Assembly (NCBI RefSeq): GCF_013284055.1
Contig: NZ_CP054144.1
Location: forward strand, 1-42,722
Reading direction: 5' to 3'
DNA length: 42,722 nt
DNA from: Deefgea piscis
GTDB lineage: Bacteria > Pseudomonadota > Gammaproteobacteria > Burkholderiales > Chitinibacteraceae
Shown here: positions 32,438 through 40,310 of the stretch, piece by piece
Position numbering within the stretch: the stretch's first letter is position 1
Layout: every line of letters begins with the position of its first letter
Position numbers and translations under genes: made by a program
Notes under the pieces: generated by a model
Told to the model about the DNA's origin: nothing
Seen by the model: the letters and a program-made list of their open reading frames with translations, nothing else
Database searches by the model: none

Positions 32438-32828
32438 CAATATTGTGCGCACAATTATCGTCGGCTGATTGCGCAGTTTGGGTTGAAAGCCTCGATGTCA
32501 CGCAAGGGCAATTGCTATGACAATGCACCGATGGAAAGCTTCTGGGGCAGTTTGAAGAACGAGTTGATTCATCATCATCGCTATACAAAACGTGAATTCG
32601 CCATCAGCAGCATCAAGGAATACATAGAAATATTTTATAACCGTCAACGGCGACATTCTCGCCTTGGCAATGTAGCGCCTGCGGTATTTGCCCAAAAACT
32701 TCAACAAAAACCGCAAGTGCGTATGAAATAGGTGTGTCTACTATTGTCAGGACAGATCACATTATTGCTTACGAGGTGGAGCATAACACCTCTAATCAGG
32801 TGGCCAAATTCAGTGTGCCACTACATAT

Positions 32829-33320
32829 CTACAATTCGGTACTATACAGTAAACGCATTCGTAGCCAATGCATACAGGCAAGGTGCTGCAGGTCATGGCT
32901 ACGCAAGAGATGGGCCAATCCCAGTAAACTTACTTCTCCGTATGAGCCAAAATTAGCCCGCCGAGAGTAATCTTCAGTTTTCAGAGCTTTTAGCATTTTT
33001 ACTGTCTGGAGACGTGCTAATCTGAATTGCATCAGCACCTGCTTAGGATCAGCTTGTTTATATTGATTTAGCTCTGCCAGTAAGTAACCATCAAGTGACG
33101 GTAACTCTGGCATTGTTTCATTAACTGTGCGATGAAAACGGTGTTGATACCCTTGAATTTCTATATCCAACAAATGACATAGTTGGCCAGTTATAGCGAA
33201 TCTCTCTCCTGGTATCCCATCCCAACTTTCGGGCTCCTGGTGAAAAAGTAGAGAAGGGAAATCATCAAATAGATTTTTAAGCTCATCAGGCATCGCCAGT
33301 AAGTGATCGAAAATATGCAC
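32829..33320 (-). CDS. DinB-like metal-binding helical protein
   Basis: This 163-residue protein fits the DinB four-helix fold: His in ITGQLCHLLDIEIQGYQHR (about residues 43-60) and HDLQHLACMHWL near the C-terminus give the metal-binding His set. DinB proteins include thiol transferases and stress enzymes of undefined function. The GTG start directly abuts the permease stop and has a strong AGGAGG inside that gene, so it is the last gene of the minus-strand operon. It may protect against or modify the pathway product. Confidence 0.7.
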   Translation of the reverse strand: MHIFDHLLAMPDELKNLFDDFPSLLFHQEPESWDGIPGERFAITGQLCHLLDIEIQGYQHRFHRTVNETMPELPSLDGYLLAELNQYKQADPKQVLMQFRLARLQTVKMLKALKTEDYSRRANFGSYGEVSLLGLAHLLRSHDLQHLACMHWLRMRLLYSTEL

Positions 33321-34748
33321 TTAACCTCCTGTCAATGAAATCAGCAAGTATCCTGCACTACCAACCAAAATTACATTAAACAAGGCTAACAAGAAGGCAA
33401 AGCGGATTAACTCCTGCTCTTCTTCTGCGCTGCCTTTTGCCAAGCCAAGTAATAATGCGACGATAGGCATCGATCCAAGTGCCGCATGACCCGCGGCGCT
33501 GTTTTGTACAGCAGCCAGTACGGACAATACATTTTCAGGCAAATTCATATGGGCAATTGACGGCATTACAATTGCATTCCCCCCCACATTTGAGCCTGTT
33601 ATATAACCGGCCAGCCCACCAAACGCGGCAATTAGAGGTGCTAAGGCAGCAGTGTCAAGACTACTTAGCGCCAAACGAACGCCATCTAAAAAACCAGCTT
33701 TTACTAGCAACTGGGACATAAATAAGAAGAAAAAGATGGTAATCAAAGGACGCTTTGCGCGTGAAAGGAAAGGCTTTGCTAACTCTTCTCCACCTAGTTT
33801 CACCATCAAAATGAAATTTACCAGTAGTAGCGCAATGCCCGGAGAGGCAAGTGGTTTCCAGCTAACCTGCTCGCCATGAATAACCCATAGAGTATCGAGC
33901 CCCAGACTCAGATTTGTTGCTTTTAATGAAATGATTGCGATCAACAGTGCTGCATAAGGCCAAGCCTCAACAGGAAAACGGATATTAGATTTCAAATGTA
34001 AGCGAGCCCAAATGATCCCAACTAAGGTGACTGTTGCTGCAGCCCCTACACCAGCTACTTCTGGGCCAACATCGCGACTAATTAGGTGGAGTATGCTTAC
34101 AAATGCAACAGAGAATACAACCCCTAAGGCATAAGCAGTAACTTTACGATGCCCTGCTAACCAAAGCGCCAGCAGAACTCCGGCCGTAAATACAGGGGCG
34201 CTGGTCCAGGCCGTCCATGCTCCAAGAGTTTGTGAAGGCAATCCAGCGAGTTCGGCACCAATTACTGTGGCGAGCCCAAGGGTTCCCCAAGGCATAATAC
34301 ACATACCAGTCAGAGCAACCCTCAGCGCTACTTTTCTCCCCATTAGCGCAATCAGCAGAGGAACAGTCGCAATAAGCGATACGCCAAAGCCGGTCATTGC
34401 CTCTAGTAAAGGGGCAAGTCCGAGCACCAAAAAAACGACTTGTGCTGCGCCCTGCCAACCCAACTGTTTCACCCATTTAGATAGAGCATCATTTGCTCCC
34501 GCTCGCTCCAAATAAATTACAAATACCAGACCTGGCGCAATAACAAAAGCTGTACTCATGAAGAGCACTAACGAGTCTACAAAAACGCTACTCAATGTGC
34601 TGAATAAAAAAGGCTGTGCCACATCAAATAGCCATAATAAAAACGCCAAAAGTGCACCGCCAAGAGCGGCATACATTGGAGGTTTCCGGAAACCCATAAT
34701 CATTGTTATAACGAGAACAATAGGCGAAAGTTGGAGAATTGATGTCAT
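33321..34748 (-). CDS. LctP-family permease
   Basis: A 475-residue integral membrane protein with about 12 hydrophobic segments. It has the L-lactate permease family block EAMTGFGVSLIATVPLL at about residues 114-130 and the family C-terminal GSNVGGNAIV and AVQNSAAGHAALGS region. LctP permeases carry 2-hydroxy- or 2-oxo-carboxylates with protons. In this operon it could import a carboxylate precursor or export the product. It lies 80 bp after the HAD gene; a hairpin ACAGAGCC/GGCTCTGT (34768-34789) in that gap may tune expression. Confidence 0.85.
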   Translation of the reverse strand: MTSILQLSPIVLVITMIMGFRKPPMYAALGGALLAFLLWLFDVAQPFLFSTLSSVFVDSLVLFMSTAFVIAPGLVFVIYLERAGANDALSKWVKQLGWQGAAQVVFLVLGLAPLLEAMTGFGVSLIATVPLLIALMGRKVALRVALTGMCIMPWGTLGLATVIGAELAGLPSQTLGAWTAWTSAPVFTAGVLLALWLAGHRKVTAYALGVVFSVAFVSILHLISRDVGPEVAGVGAAATVTLVGIIWARLHLKSNIRFPVEAWPYAALLIAIISLKATNLSLGLDTLWVIHGEQVSWKPLASPGIALLLVNFILMVKLGGEELAKPFLSRAKRPLITIFFFLFMSQLLVKAGFLDGVRLALSSLDTAALAPLIAAFGGLAGYITGSNVGGNAIVMPSIAHMNLPENVLSVLAAVQNSAAGHAALGSMPIVALLLGLAKGSAEEEQELIRFAFLLALFNVILVGSAGYLLISLTGG

Positions 34749-34828
34749 TGCATACTTTTTAATGGCTACAGAGCCATTAAAGGCTCTGTACAGGGAAGAA
34801 AGGGAAACTGCTAAGCAGACTAAAATTA

Positions 34829-35446
34829 TCAGCTGAGAGATTTCACAATAGTCTGTGCTTGAAAGGCTGATTTCAGATCGCGTAAATTGTCATAGCTTTC
34901 TCGATTAGGAAAACGCTGTCGAATATGCTCGGGAGCATTAATAAACGCTCCAAAGTCGGCTTTTTCAAGCATTCCTAAATCATTAAAAGAATCACCTGCC
35001 GCAAGTACAGTAAAACCTAGGGATTGCATTGCAGCAACCACCTTAGGTTTTTGATCATCCAATCTAGCTTTCCATCCACTTAGATAGCCATCATCACCAA
35101 CTGTAAGATTGTGACAAAAAATACTAGGCAACCCTAGTTTAGGAGCTAGTGGACCTAAAAATTCATAGAAGGAATCCGAAACTAAAGCAACGGGCCAAGA
35201 AGATCTCAGCTCATCTAGAAACTCGCGCGCGCCTGAAAGTGGTTCTACAGAACACACGATTTCCTTCAGATCATGATAAGCAATCTTCCTAGAGCGAAGA
35301 GTTTGTATCCGATGCTGCATTAGCAGCGAGAAATCAGGCTCATCCCTCGTAGTAAGCTTTAACTCATCCACCCCTGTTGCCTGAGCAATTTCAATCCAAA
35401 CCTCAGGTAGGAGTACTCCTTCCACATCAAGGCAGACAAAAATCAT
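34829..35446 (-). CDS. thrH-like: ThrH-like HAD phosphatase / phosphotransferase
   Basis: About 205 residues, matching ThrH: VCLDVEGVLLPEVWIEIAQATG (nucleophile region; the second Asp of DxD is Glu, as in ThrH), LVSDSFYEFLGPL (motif II) and AAGDSFNDLGML (motif III). ThrH hydrolyses O-phosphoserine and can pass the phosphate to homoserine. The SbnA-like enzyme in the same operon is expected to consume O-phosphoserine, so both may draw on one pool, or this enzyme may dephosphorylate an intermediate. ATG 35446 has AAGGA five bases upstream, inside the end of the FAD gene, so they are coupled. Confidence 0.8.
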   Translation of the reverse strand: MIFVCLDVEGVLLPEVWIEIAQATGVDELKLTTRDEPDFSLLMQHRIQTLRSRKIAYHDLKEIVCSVEPLSGAREFLDELRSSWPVALVSDSFYEFLGPLAPKLGLPSIFCHNLTVGDDGYLSGWKARLDDQKPKVVAAMQSLGFTVLAAGDSFNDLGMLEKADFGAFINAPEHIRQRFPNRESYDNLRDLKSAFQAQTIVKSLS

Positions 35447-37292
35447 AACAATCCTTTTCAATTAATGGCTCGGCCAGAATACCAAGACACTCCAGAACCG
35501 CACCTTGAGCATCACTCAAAGCACGGGAATACGCACCCGCAGAAGGGATATAGTGGTTGTAATAAGTAGCCCCCTCAGTTAGCGGCCCCAGTACCCACAA
35601 ATTTTCTACTTTGCATCCGGCTTGATTCAGTGGGCTACCATGCCCCACAATCTCGACCCCATCCAAGCCCTGAGAGTTGTAAACAGGACGAACTATACCA
35701 GCCGAAAATAAATCTGCCAGAACCGATGAATCTGTGTTTAACAGGCCGCTGCTAGGAAGACGAGCACTAATTAGCCAGTCAAGTTCCGGCAAATGATTGC
35801 TGTTAAGCTGATAGCGTTCTTTATGCTCAAGCCAGACAGGCTCGTCACCTGGGTTTGCAAGTTTTACAACGCCAGCGGCAATCAGTGCAAGAAAGTCTTG
35901 ATGCCTCTCTTTTTGAGGCCCTGCAACCGTGCGATTAATTAAAGGAACCCAGCTAGAATAAAAATCACGATGTGACGTTTCATTTAACCCTTTGAAATCA
36001 ATTAGGCTACGGAGGGTGTCCCTTAAGTCCCGCCATACTTCTAAAGCCGCTTTGATTGGGCTATTAGTCAAACCCGAAGCTCCTTCAGCCAAATCCTCTT
36101 TGATAAACTGCACTAGCCAATCAACATATTTATCGCCACTTAAACCAGGCGGTAGCTCTGTTGGCAAATACTCCAGTGGGTCAAACGATCCATATTGCTC
36201 TGCGAGTGCAGAAAACAGTTCATCTAGTTTTGCGCTGCGGAAGGCGTGTGCTAATTGGTCGCGCAACTGATCATTTGATAGATCTGAGGATTCTGTAATT
36301 TGCTGATGCGTCAAATAAAATGCCGCACGCATTTCAGCTATCATCAATGGCAATATATCGTCAACAAAATCAAGCTGTCCTTCTTTGTTTTGCTTACGTA
36401 ATTGTAACTGTAAACCCGGGGTTATAAAAAGAGGCTGATGTCGTTTTCTTGTTGTTGTTGTCTCAGGCCTTACTCTAAATGGAAGCCCTGTGCGGGAGTA
36501 TAATACAATCAGTGGCTCGTTCCCTGAAGGAAGATAGTGACTCAGGCCATCCTCACGGATATACCGACCACCCCTGCCGCTACTTAACGAGGCAAGAACA
36601 TCCATTGTTGCGAGACCGAAGCCTTCCACCCCCACGACTGTACCGGCATCTATTTCTGCAATACTTGCAGGCAATGGATAAACATCAGTGATATGACGCT
36701 TAGTTTGCGTTACCACTTTTCGACCTGTATGCCCCAGTGTGAGAAAAAGTTTATCAACTTCGATATCGATTTGGGCTTCGCTCGAAATTAGAAAGCCGCC
36801 TTCGGTTGTAGTTTGTAATTTAATGGCGCGCTCTCTATGTAGCTGTAAGCTAACATTAGGAGGAAGGATCGATGTAATATTTTCAAAACTCCAAGCCAAA
36901 TACTCGCCAATCAATCGTCGCGGTAAAAAGTCTGTCTGGGCAACCAATTTCTGGTCAGTTGCATCAGGCTGCTCGTTAAAACTAATACCACGAGCAATGC
37001 ACCATTGGTAAAAGTCAGGTCCTGTACGTTCTATAGCGCTCTGATTGGCAGCATAATCGGGGAAAACAGAAAGCTGAAAAGCCACAGTATTTAATAATAA
37101 ATAATCTGGCTGATCACAACTATGCAAACCAACTCCTGGCTGATTAGGTTCGAATATTATTATATGTAAGTGCTGTTCCTTGAGTTCTGTGGCCAAAGCT
37201 AGCAAGCGTTCAAGAATTGCCAAACCTCTCGAGCCTAAACCGATAATACCGACTCGGAGTAACGTGGGAACTTCAAATTTGGGGGTTACCAT
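35427..37292 (-). CDS. Large FAD/NAD(P)-binding oxidoreductase
   Basis: This 621-residue protein begins with a dinucleotide-binding motif (VGIIGLGSRGLAILERLL, residues about 14-31). It has an FAD-type acidic end (IIIFEPNQPGVGLHSCDQPDYLLLN) and a second Gly-rich region (TVVGVEGFGLATMDVL). This matches the FAD-NAD(P)-binding family related to flavin N-monooxygenases. It probably oxidises an amine or amino-acid intermediate, for example N-hydroxylation of diaminopropionate; that is inference. It overlaps the SbnB-like gene by 7 bp and the HAD gene by 20 bp, so the three are coupled. Confidence 0.75.
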   Translation of the reverse strand: MVTPKFEVPTLLRVGIIGLGSRGLAILERLLALATELKEQHLHIIIFEPNQPGVGLHSCDQPDYLLLNTVAFQLSVFPDYAANQSAIERTGPDFYQWCIARGISFNEQPDATDQKLVAQTDFLPRRLIGEYLAWSFENITSILPPNVSLQLHRERAIKLQTTTEGGFLISSEAQIDIEVDKLFLTLGHTGRKVVTQTKRHITDVYPLPASIAEIDAGTVVGVEGFGLATMDVLASLSSGRGGRYIREDGLSHYLPSGNEPLIVLYSRTGLPFRVRPETTTTRKRHQPLFITPGLQLQLRKQNKEGQLDFVDDILPLMIAEMRAAFYLTHQQITESSDLSNDQLRDQLAHAFRSAKLDELFSALAEQYGSFDPLEYLPTELPPGLSGDKYVDWLVQFIKEDLAEGASGLTNSPIKAALEVWRDLRDTLRSLIDFKGLNETSHRDFYSSWVPLINRTVAGPQKERHQDFLALIAAGVVKLANPGDEPVWLEHKERYQLNSNHLPELDWLISARLPSSGLLNTDSSVLADLFSAGIVRPVYNSQGLDGVEIVGHGSPLNQAGCKVENLWVLGPLTEGATYYNHYIPSAGAYSRALSDAQGAVLECLGILAEPLIEKDCYDFCLP

Positions 37293-38293
37293 CTGTTTGT
37301 TTCCTCAAAAAAATGAGGAATTGCAATGGCGTGGTTTTGCTCAAGAGCTTCATCATAAATTGCTTTTCCTAGGGCCAGGTCTAGTATGCCCATCCCGAAA
37401 GGGGAGTAAACCAATGGACGGCTGTCATCGACACTGATTTGTCCGCGAATAAGCTCAGCCAGAGTTCCTGTAACAAAATCACGACTTCCAGTCAATTGCT
37501 CCGCCAAATGCGGGCTGGTGCTTGCTTTTAGACAATGGTCGACATCATCAAAGATATTCCAAGCTCCGACAATTAGTTCAGGAGCTATATCTCGTAAGGA
37601 GATATTCAATACAATTTGCCCCGGTCTGAATCGCATAGGTTCCAACACATAGGGCGTGCCAGCATTCGTTGCAAATACCACGATATCGGCTTCAAGAGCG
37701 GCAGAGAGATCTATCGCGACCCCTGTTTCTGCATCACTTTGCTCTGCAGCATAGTTACTGAAGGCTTGTGCAGAAGCTGCGTCTTTATCGTAAACAGAAA
37801 CTTTTTGTAGTTGCCAATCATCCGCAAAAAACATATCTAAAATGTTGCGCGCAATAATGCCTGCCCCAATAAAGGCAATGCTTTCTACTTTTCGATGCTG
37901 TTTATTAAGCCAAAAAGCGCCTAGTACAGCAGATGCAGCAGTTCGAGCAGCACTGATCAGAGATGCCTCTAGACAAGCAAAGGGGTAGCCAGTTTCTTGG
38001 TCATTCAAAATTAATACCGCAGAAGCACGAGGAATGCCTTGGCGAATATTATCCGGGAAGCTTGAAATCCACTTAATCCCAGAAACATTGACATCTGAAT
38101 GAATCGACGCAGGTAACGCGATAATTCTATTTTTCTCATTTTGTGGGAAGCGTAGAAAGTAGCTATCCGGATTGACGGTTTCTCCATCGTGATGTGCAAG
38201 ATAACTCGCTTCAACACTGTTAAGAGTCTGACGTGGGTTTTCGGCTAAAATCTTCTTAATTACAGCGCCAGGAATTATATTAAATTCAAACAT
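37286..38293 (-). CDS. sbnB: SbnB-like N-(1-amino-1-carboxyethyl)glutamate dehydrogenase
   Basis: A 335-residue member of the ornithine cyclodeaminase family with the SbnB signature: SGIKWISSFPDNIRQGIPRASA, LEASLISAARTAASA and a Rossmann motif FIGAGIIARNI. SbnB oxidises the conjugate made by SbnA with NAD+, giving L-2,3-diaminopropionate and 2-oxoglutarate. It lies 34 bp after sbnA in the same operon. In staphyloferrin B, zwittermicin and alanosine pathways the pair supplies diaminopropionate. Length and blocks are complete. Confidence 0.88.
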   Translation of the reverse strand: MFEFNIIPGAVIKKILAENPRQTLNSVEASYLAHHDGETVNPDSYFLRFPQNEKNRIIALPASIHSDVNVSGIKWISSFPDNIRQGIPRASAVLILNDQETGYPFACLEASLISAARTAASAVLGAFWLNKQHRKVESIAFIGAGIIARNILDMFFADDWQLQKVSVYDKDAASAQAFSNYAAEQSDAETGVAIDLSAALEADIVVFATNAGTPYVLEPMRFRPGQIVLNISLRDIAPELIVGAWNIFDDVDHCLKASTSPHLAEQLTGSRDFVTGTLAELIRGQISVDDSRPLVYSPFGMGILDLALGKAIYDEALEQNHAIAIPHFFEETNRW

Positions 38294-38327
38294 ATAAGAT
38301 CAAAAATCCAAATAAGTTAACAAGATA

Positions 38328-39350
38328 TTAAGCTAGCAAAATGGGGGTGCGCTCTTCTGGCTCGCCCTCAAGGATCGTTCCAAAATGGCTTTCCACCCAC
38401 AAATCATCATAAATTGTGTCCAAATAGCGCTCCCCTAAGTCAGGAGAAATAGCAACAACTGTCGCGTCTTTAGGAAGTCGTGCACTCCAAGCTTTAACAG
38501 CGGCAAGAACAGTACCAGTTGAGCCTCCAGCCAATAAACCGTTACTGCTCGCCATGTAGCGGCACATTTTGACTGCTTCCGACTCTGCGATCATTTCAAA
38601 GGCATAAATACCTTTCGGTGAATATATTTCAGGACGACGGCTTGTCCCTAAGCCTGGGATATACCGCTTGGATGGCGCAAAACCAAAAGTCACTGAGCCG
38701 ATGCTATCTACCGCTATAACTTTTGTTTCTGGATGAAATTCATTGAAATACTTTACGCAGCCCATCAGAGTCCCGCCGGTTCCTGCGCCTATAAATAGAT
38801 AATCAATTTTTTCAAATGTGTCTGCAATTGCTTGTGCAGTTCTTCTGTAATGAGTAAGTGGATTTTCAGGGTTTGCATACTGGTTTAGCCAGCAATAATG
38901 TGCATCCTGTTTCAACATTTGCTGTATGTAAGCAATGCGCGACCCTAAAAATCCACCATTTTCATCCCTCTGGTCAATCACGATTACGTCGGCACCAAAT
39001 GCTTTCATCATTTTTATGTTGTGTGCTGAAGTATTTGGATCAACAACGCAAGTAAATTGATAACCGCGTTCCGCACAAATCATGCTTAGGGCTACACCTA
39101 GACTACCTGAAGAAGACTCAATCAACTTAGTGTCAGGGGTGATTTGACCTCTAGCCTCCAGGTCCTCAATCATGCCTAATGCTGCTTTTATCTTGACAGA
39201 GCCTGCTGGATTCAACGCTTCGAGCTTCAGATATAACTTTTTTATTCCCAAGCCTTGAACATGCATGAAGTTGTGATCGTTAATTATTCTTGATAAAGGC
39301 CCCACAGACGCGCCTAGAAATGTAAGTGAATCTCTCAAAACGGCCACCAT
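38328..39350 (-). CDS. sbnA: SbnA-like PLP-dependent 2,3-diaminopropionate synthase
   Basis: A 340-residue cysteine-synthase-fold enzyme: NPAGSVKIKAA holds the PLP Lys (Lys53), ESSSGSLGVALSM the substrate-binding loop, and GAGTGGTLMG the phosphate cradle. It fits SbnA, which joins O-phosphoserine and glutamate into N-(1-amino-1-carboxyethyl)glutamate. Cysteine synthase is the alternative, but the adjacent sbnB decides. It is the first gene of a six-gene minus-strand operon with an FNR-type box 55 bp upstream. Confidence 0.88.
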   Translation of the reverse strand: MVAVLRDSLTFLGASVGPLSRIINDHNFMHVQGLGIKKLYLKLEALNPAGSVKIKAALGMIEDLEARGQITPDTKLIESSSGSLGVALSMICAERGYQFTCVVDPNTSAHNIKMMKAFGADVIVIDQRDENGGFLGSRIAYIQQMLKQDAHYCWLNQYANPENPLTHYRRTAQAIADTFEKIDYLFIGAGTGGTLMGCVKYFNEFHPETKVIAVDSIGSVTFGFAPSKRYIPGLGTSRRPEIYSPKGIYAFEMIAESEAVKMCRYMASSNGLLAGGSTGTVLAAVKAWSARLPKDATVVAISPDLGERYLDTIYDDLWVESHFGTILEGEPEERTPILLA

Positions 39351-39405
39351 AAAATTACAAAAGATTACAAAAGATTACTTAGTAAGTATTAATTTAACTG
39401 CTTGT

Positions 39406-39419
39406 TTGATTTTGGTCAA
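39406..39419 (-). promoter_or_regulatory. FNR/DNR-type box upstream of the sbnA-led operon
   Basis: On the minus strand TTGACCAAAATCAA matches TTGAT-N4-ATCAA at nine of ten positions. A TACTAA hexamer 21 bp downstream could be the -10, predicting a short leader before the ATG at 39350. The surrounding 19-bp sequence matches that upstream of the GNAT-led operon (25033-25051) at 16 positions. Confidence 0.6.
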
Positions 39420-39542
39420 TTTGCGGTAAGTAAATGTTGGATTTTTGTATTTTATTGGAGTGCACTGTAAGGGCTCAGCCGTACCACAGCAATTTCTTCA
39501 CTGACTCTGGCATGCTGCGCTTTTTATCTCTGGAGCGGTAGC

Positions 39543-40160
39543 ATGGGCGTTCGTCGATCGGATCTGAGTTTGAAAGCGGTGCATATTTGGCGAGCCAGCG
39601 GCTTGACTCAGGCTGCGTTTTGTCGCCAGCATGGATATAAGCGTGCTACTTTTTCAAGCTGGGTGAAACGCCATCAAACCCATTTATCCGCCACCACGAC
39701 TTTTGATGCAGCACCCATAACAAATTCGTCCATTGCCCCGCTGACTTTGGTGACGACGCAATGGCCAACGCCCAGTGCCGAAACATTGCAGCTGCGTTTG
39801 GCCAATGGGGTCGATTTGACCTTGCCGACCAGCACCTGCGCCACTTGGTTGGCGAATCTGCTGCGCGCTTTGGCATGTTGCCGCCATTCGCTTCGCTGCA
39901 ATTGGTTGTCGAACCGGTCGATATGCGCCTTGGTATCGAGGGTTTGTCGGCCAAGATTCATGCCCGTTTGCAGCGTTCCCCCGTCGAAGGGGCTGCGTAT
40001 GCGTTTCGCAATCAGCGCAGCAATCGCCTCAAAGTACTGCTGTGGGATCGCTCTGGCGTCTGGTTGGCGCAACGGCGTTTGCATCACGGTCGATTTGTTT
40101 GGCCACAATCGGGCGATGCGGTGTTTACGCTGGATGCGGCGCAGTGGCAATGGTTGGTGA
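39543..40160 (+). CDS. tnpA: IS66 TnpA, open through tnpB
   Basis: The N-terminal half is a normal IS66 TnpA: LKAVHIWRASGLTQAAFCRQHG and FSSWVKRH form the helix-turn-helix, then the QLRLANGVDLTLP block. TnpA usually ends where tnpB starts. Here the expected stop region reads GCATGTTGCC, so the frame runs on for about 95 more codons antiparallel in sense to no known domain. A lost stop codon (or sequencing error) near 39876 is likely. GGAG precedes the ATG. Confidence 0.7.
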   Translation: MGVRRSDLSLKAVHIWRASGLTQAAFCRQHGYKRATFSSWVKRHQTHLSATTTFDAAPITNSSIAPLTLVTTQWPTPSAETLQLRLANGVDLTLPTSTCATWLANLLRALACCRHSLRCNWLSNRSICALVSRVCRPRFMPVCSVPPSKGLRMRFAISAAIASKYCCGIALASGWRNGVCITVDLFGHNRAMRCLRWMRRSGNGW

Positions 40161-40216
40161 GCGGTGTCGATTGGCAACGACTCGCGCCGCCACCGCTGTC
40201 AGAATACGCCTACTAA
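39875..40216 (+). CDS. tnpB: IS66 TnpB (Orf2)
   Basis: About 113 residues from ATG 39875, the standard IS66 TnpB start. LVVEPVDMRLGIEGLSAKI is followed by the hallmark AYAFRNQRSNRLKVLLWDRSGVWL and a C-terminal PQSGDAVFTLDAAQWQWLVSGVDW. TnpB is needed for IS66 transposition; its mechanism is unclear. A longer upstream in-frame start at 39761 lies inside tnpA and is not used. Confidence 0.85.
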   Translation: MLPPFASLQLVVEPVDMRLGIEGLSAKIHARLQRSPVEGAAYAFRNQRSNRLKVLLWDRSGVWLAQRRLHHGRFVWPQSGDAVFTLDAAQWQWLVSGVDWQRLAPPPLSEYAY

Positions 40217-40310
40217 TTCACGGTAAGGGTGAATAAAATAGTTGTCGCAGTATTGCGCTATACAGCATGTAATATATGATTCCTAGGGTAATACCCTGTA
40301 AAATCAACAC

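Larger units (their letters stand above)
30422..32731 (+). pseudogene. IS3-family transposase OrfB, stop codon plus IS30 insertion
   Basis: The 5' part (30422-30895) encodes WVSDITYVST with the first catalytic Asp and ends at a TAA where relatives have Gln (ARMT-stop-ELVSQALW). The frame then continues to HSDRGSQ, is split by the IS30 element after 30982, and resumes at 32438 with YCAHNYRRLIAQFG through ESFWGSLKNE to the end at 32731. The CAA at both junctions is the IS30 target duplication. Both lesions inactivate it. Confidence 0.88.
30044..32749 (+). mobile_element. IS3-family insertion sequence interrupted by an IS30 element
   Basis: The ends carry an imperfect inverted repeat: TGAGTTTGGTGGACACGCCT at 30044-30063, and the complement of TGACAATAGTAGACACACCT ending at 32749 (14 of 20 match). 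Inside are orfA, a broken orfB and a complete IS30-family element at 30983-32437. No target duplication flanks the element. It sits between the 3' ends of the two biosynthetic operons. Confidence 0.85.

Noticed and set aside
32734-32970. A plus-strand frame after the IS3 right end
   Set aside because: It begins inside the IS3 inverted repeat and overlaps the end of the DinB-like gene antisense. No family is recognised and composition is not gene-like.
38328-39350. Ordinary cysteine synthase (CysK/CysM)
   Set aside because: The next gene is an SbnB-type dehydrogenase 34 bp away. The SbnA/SbnB pair is the established combination for diaminopropionate.
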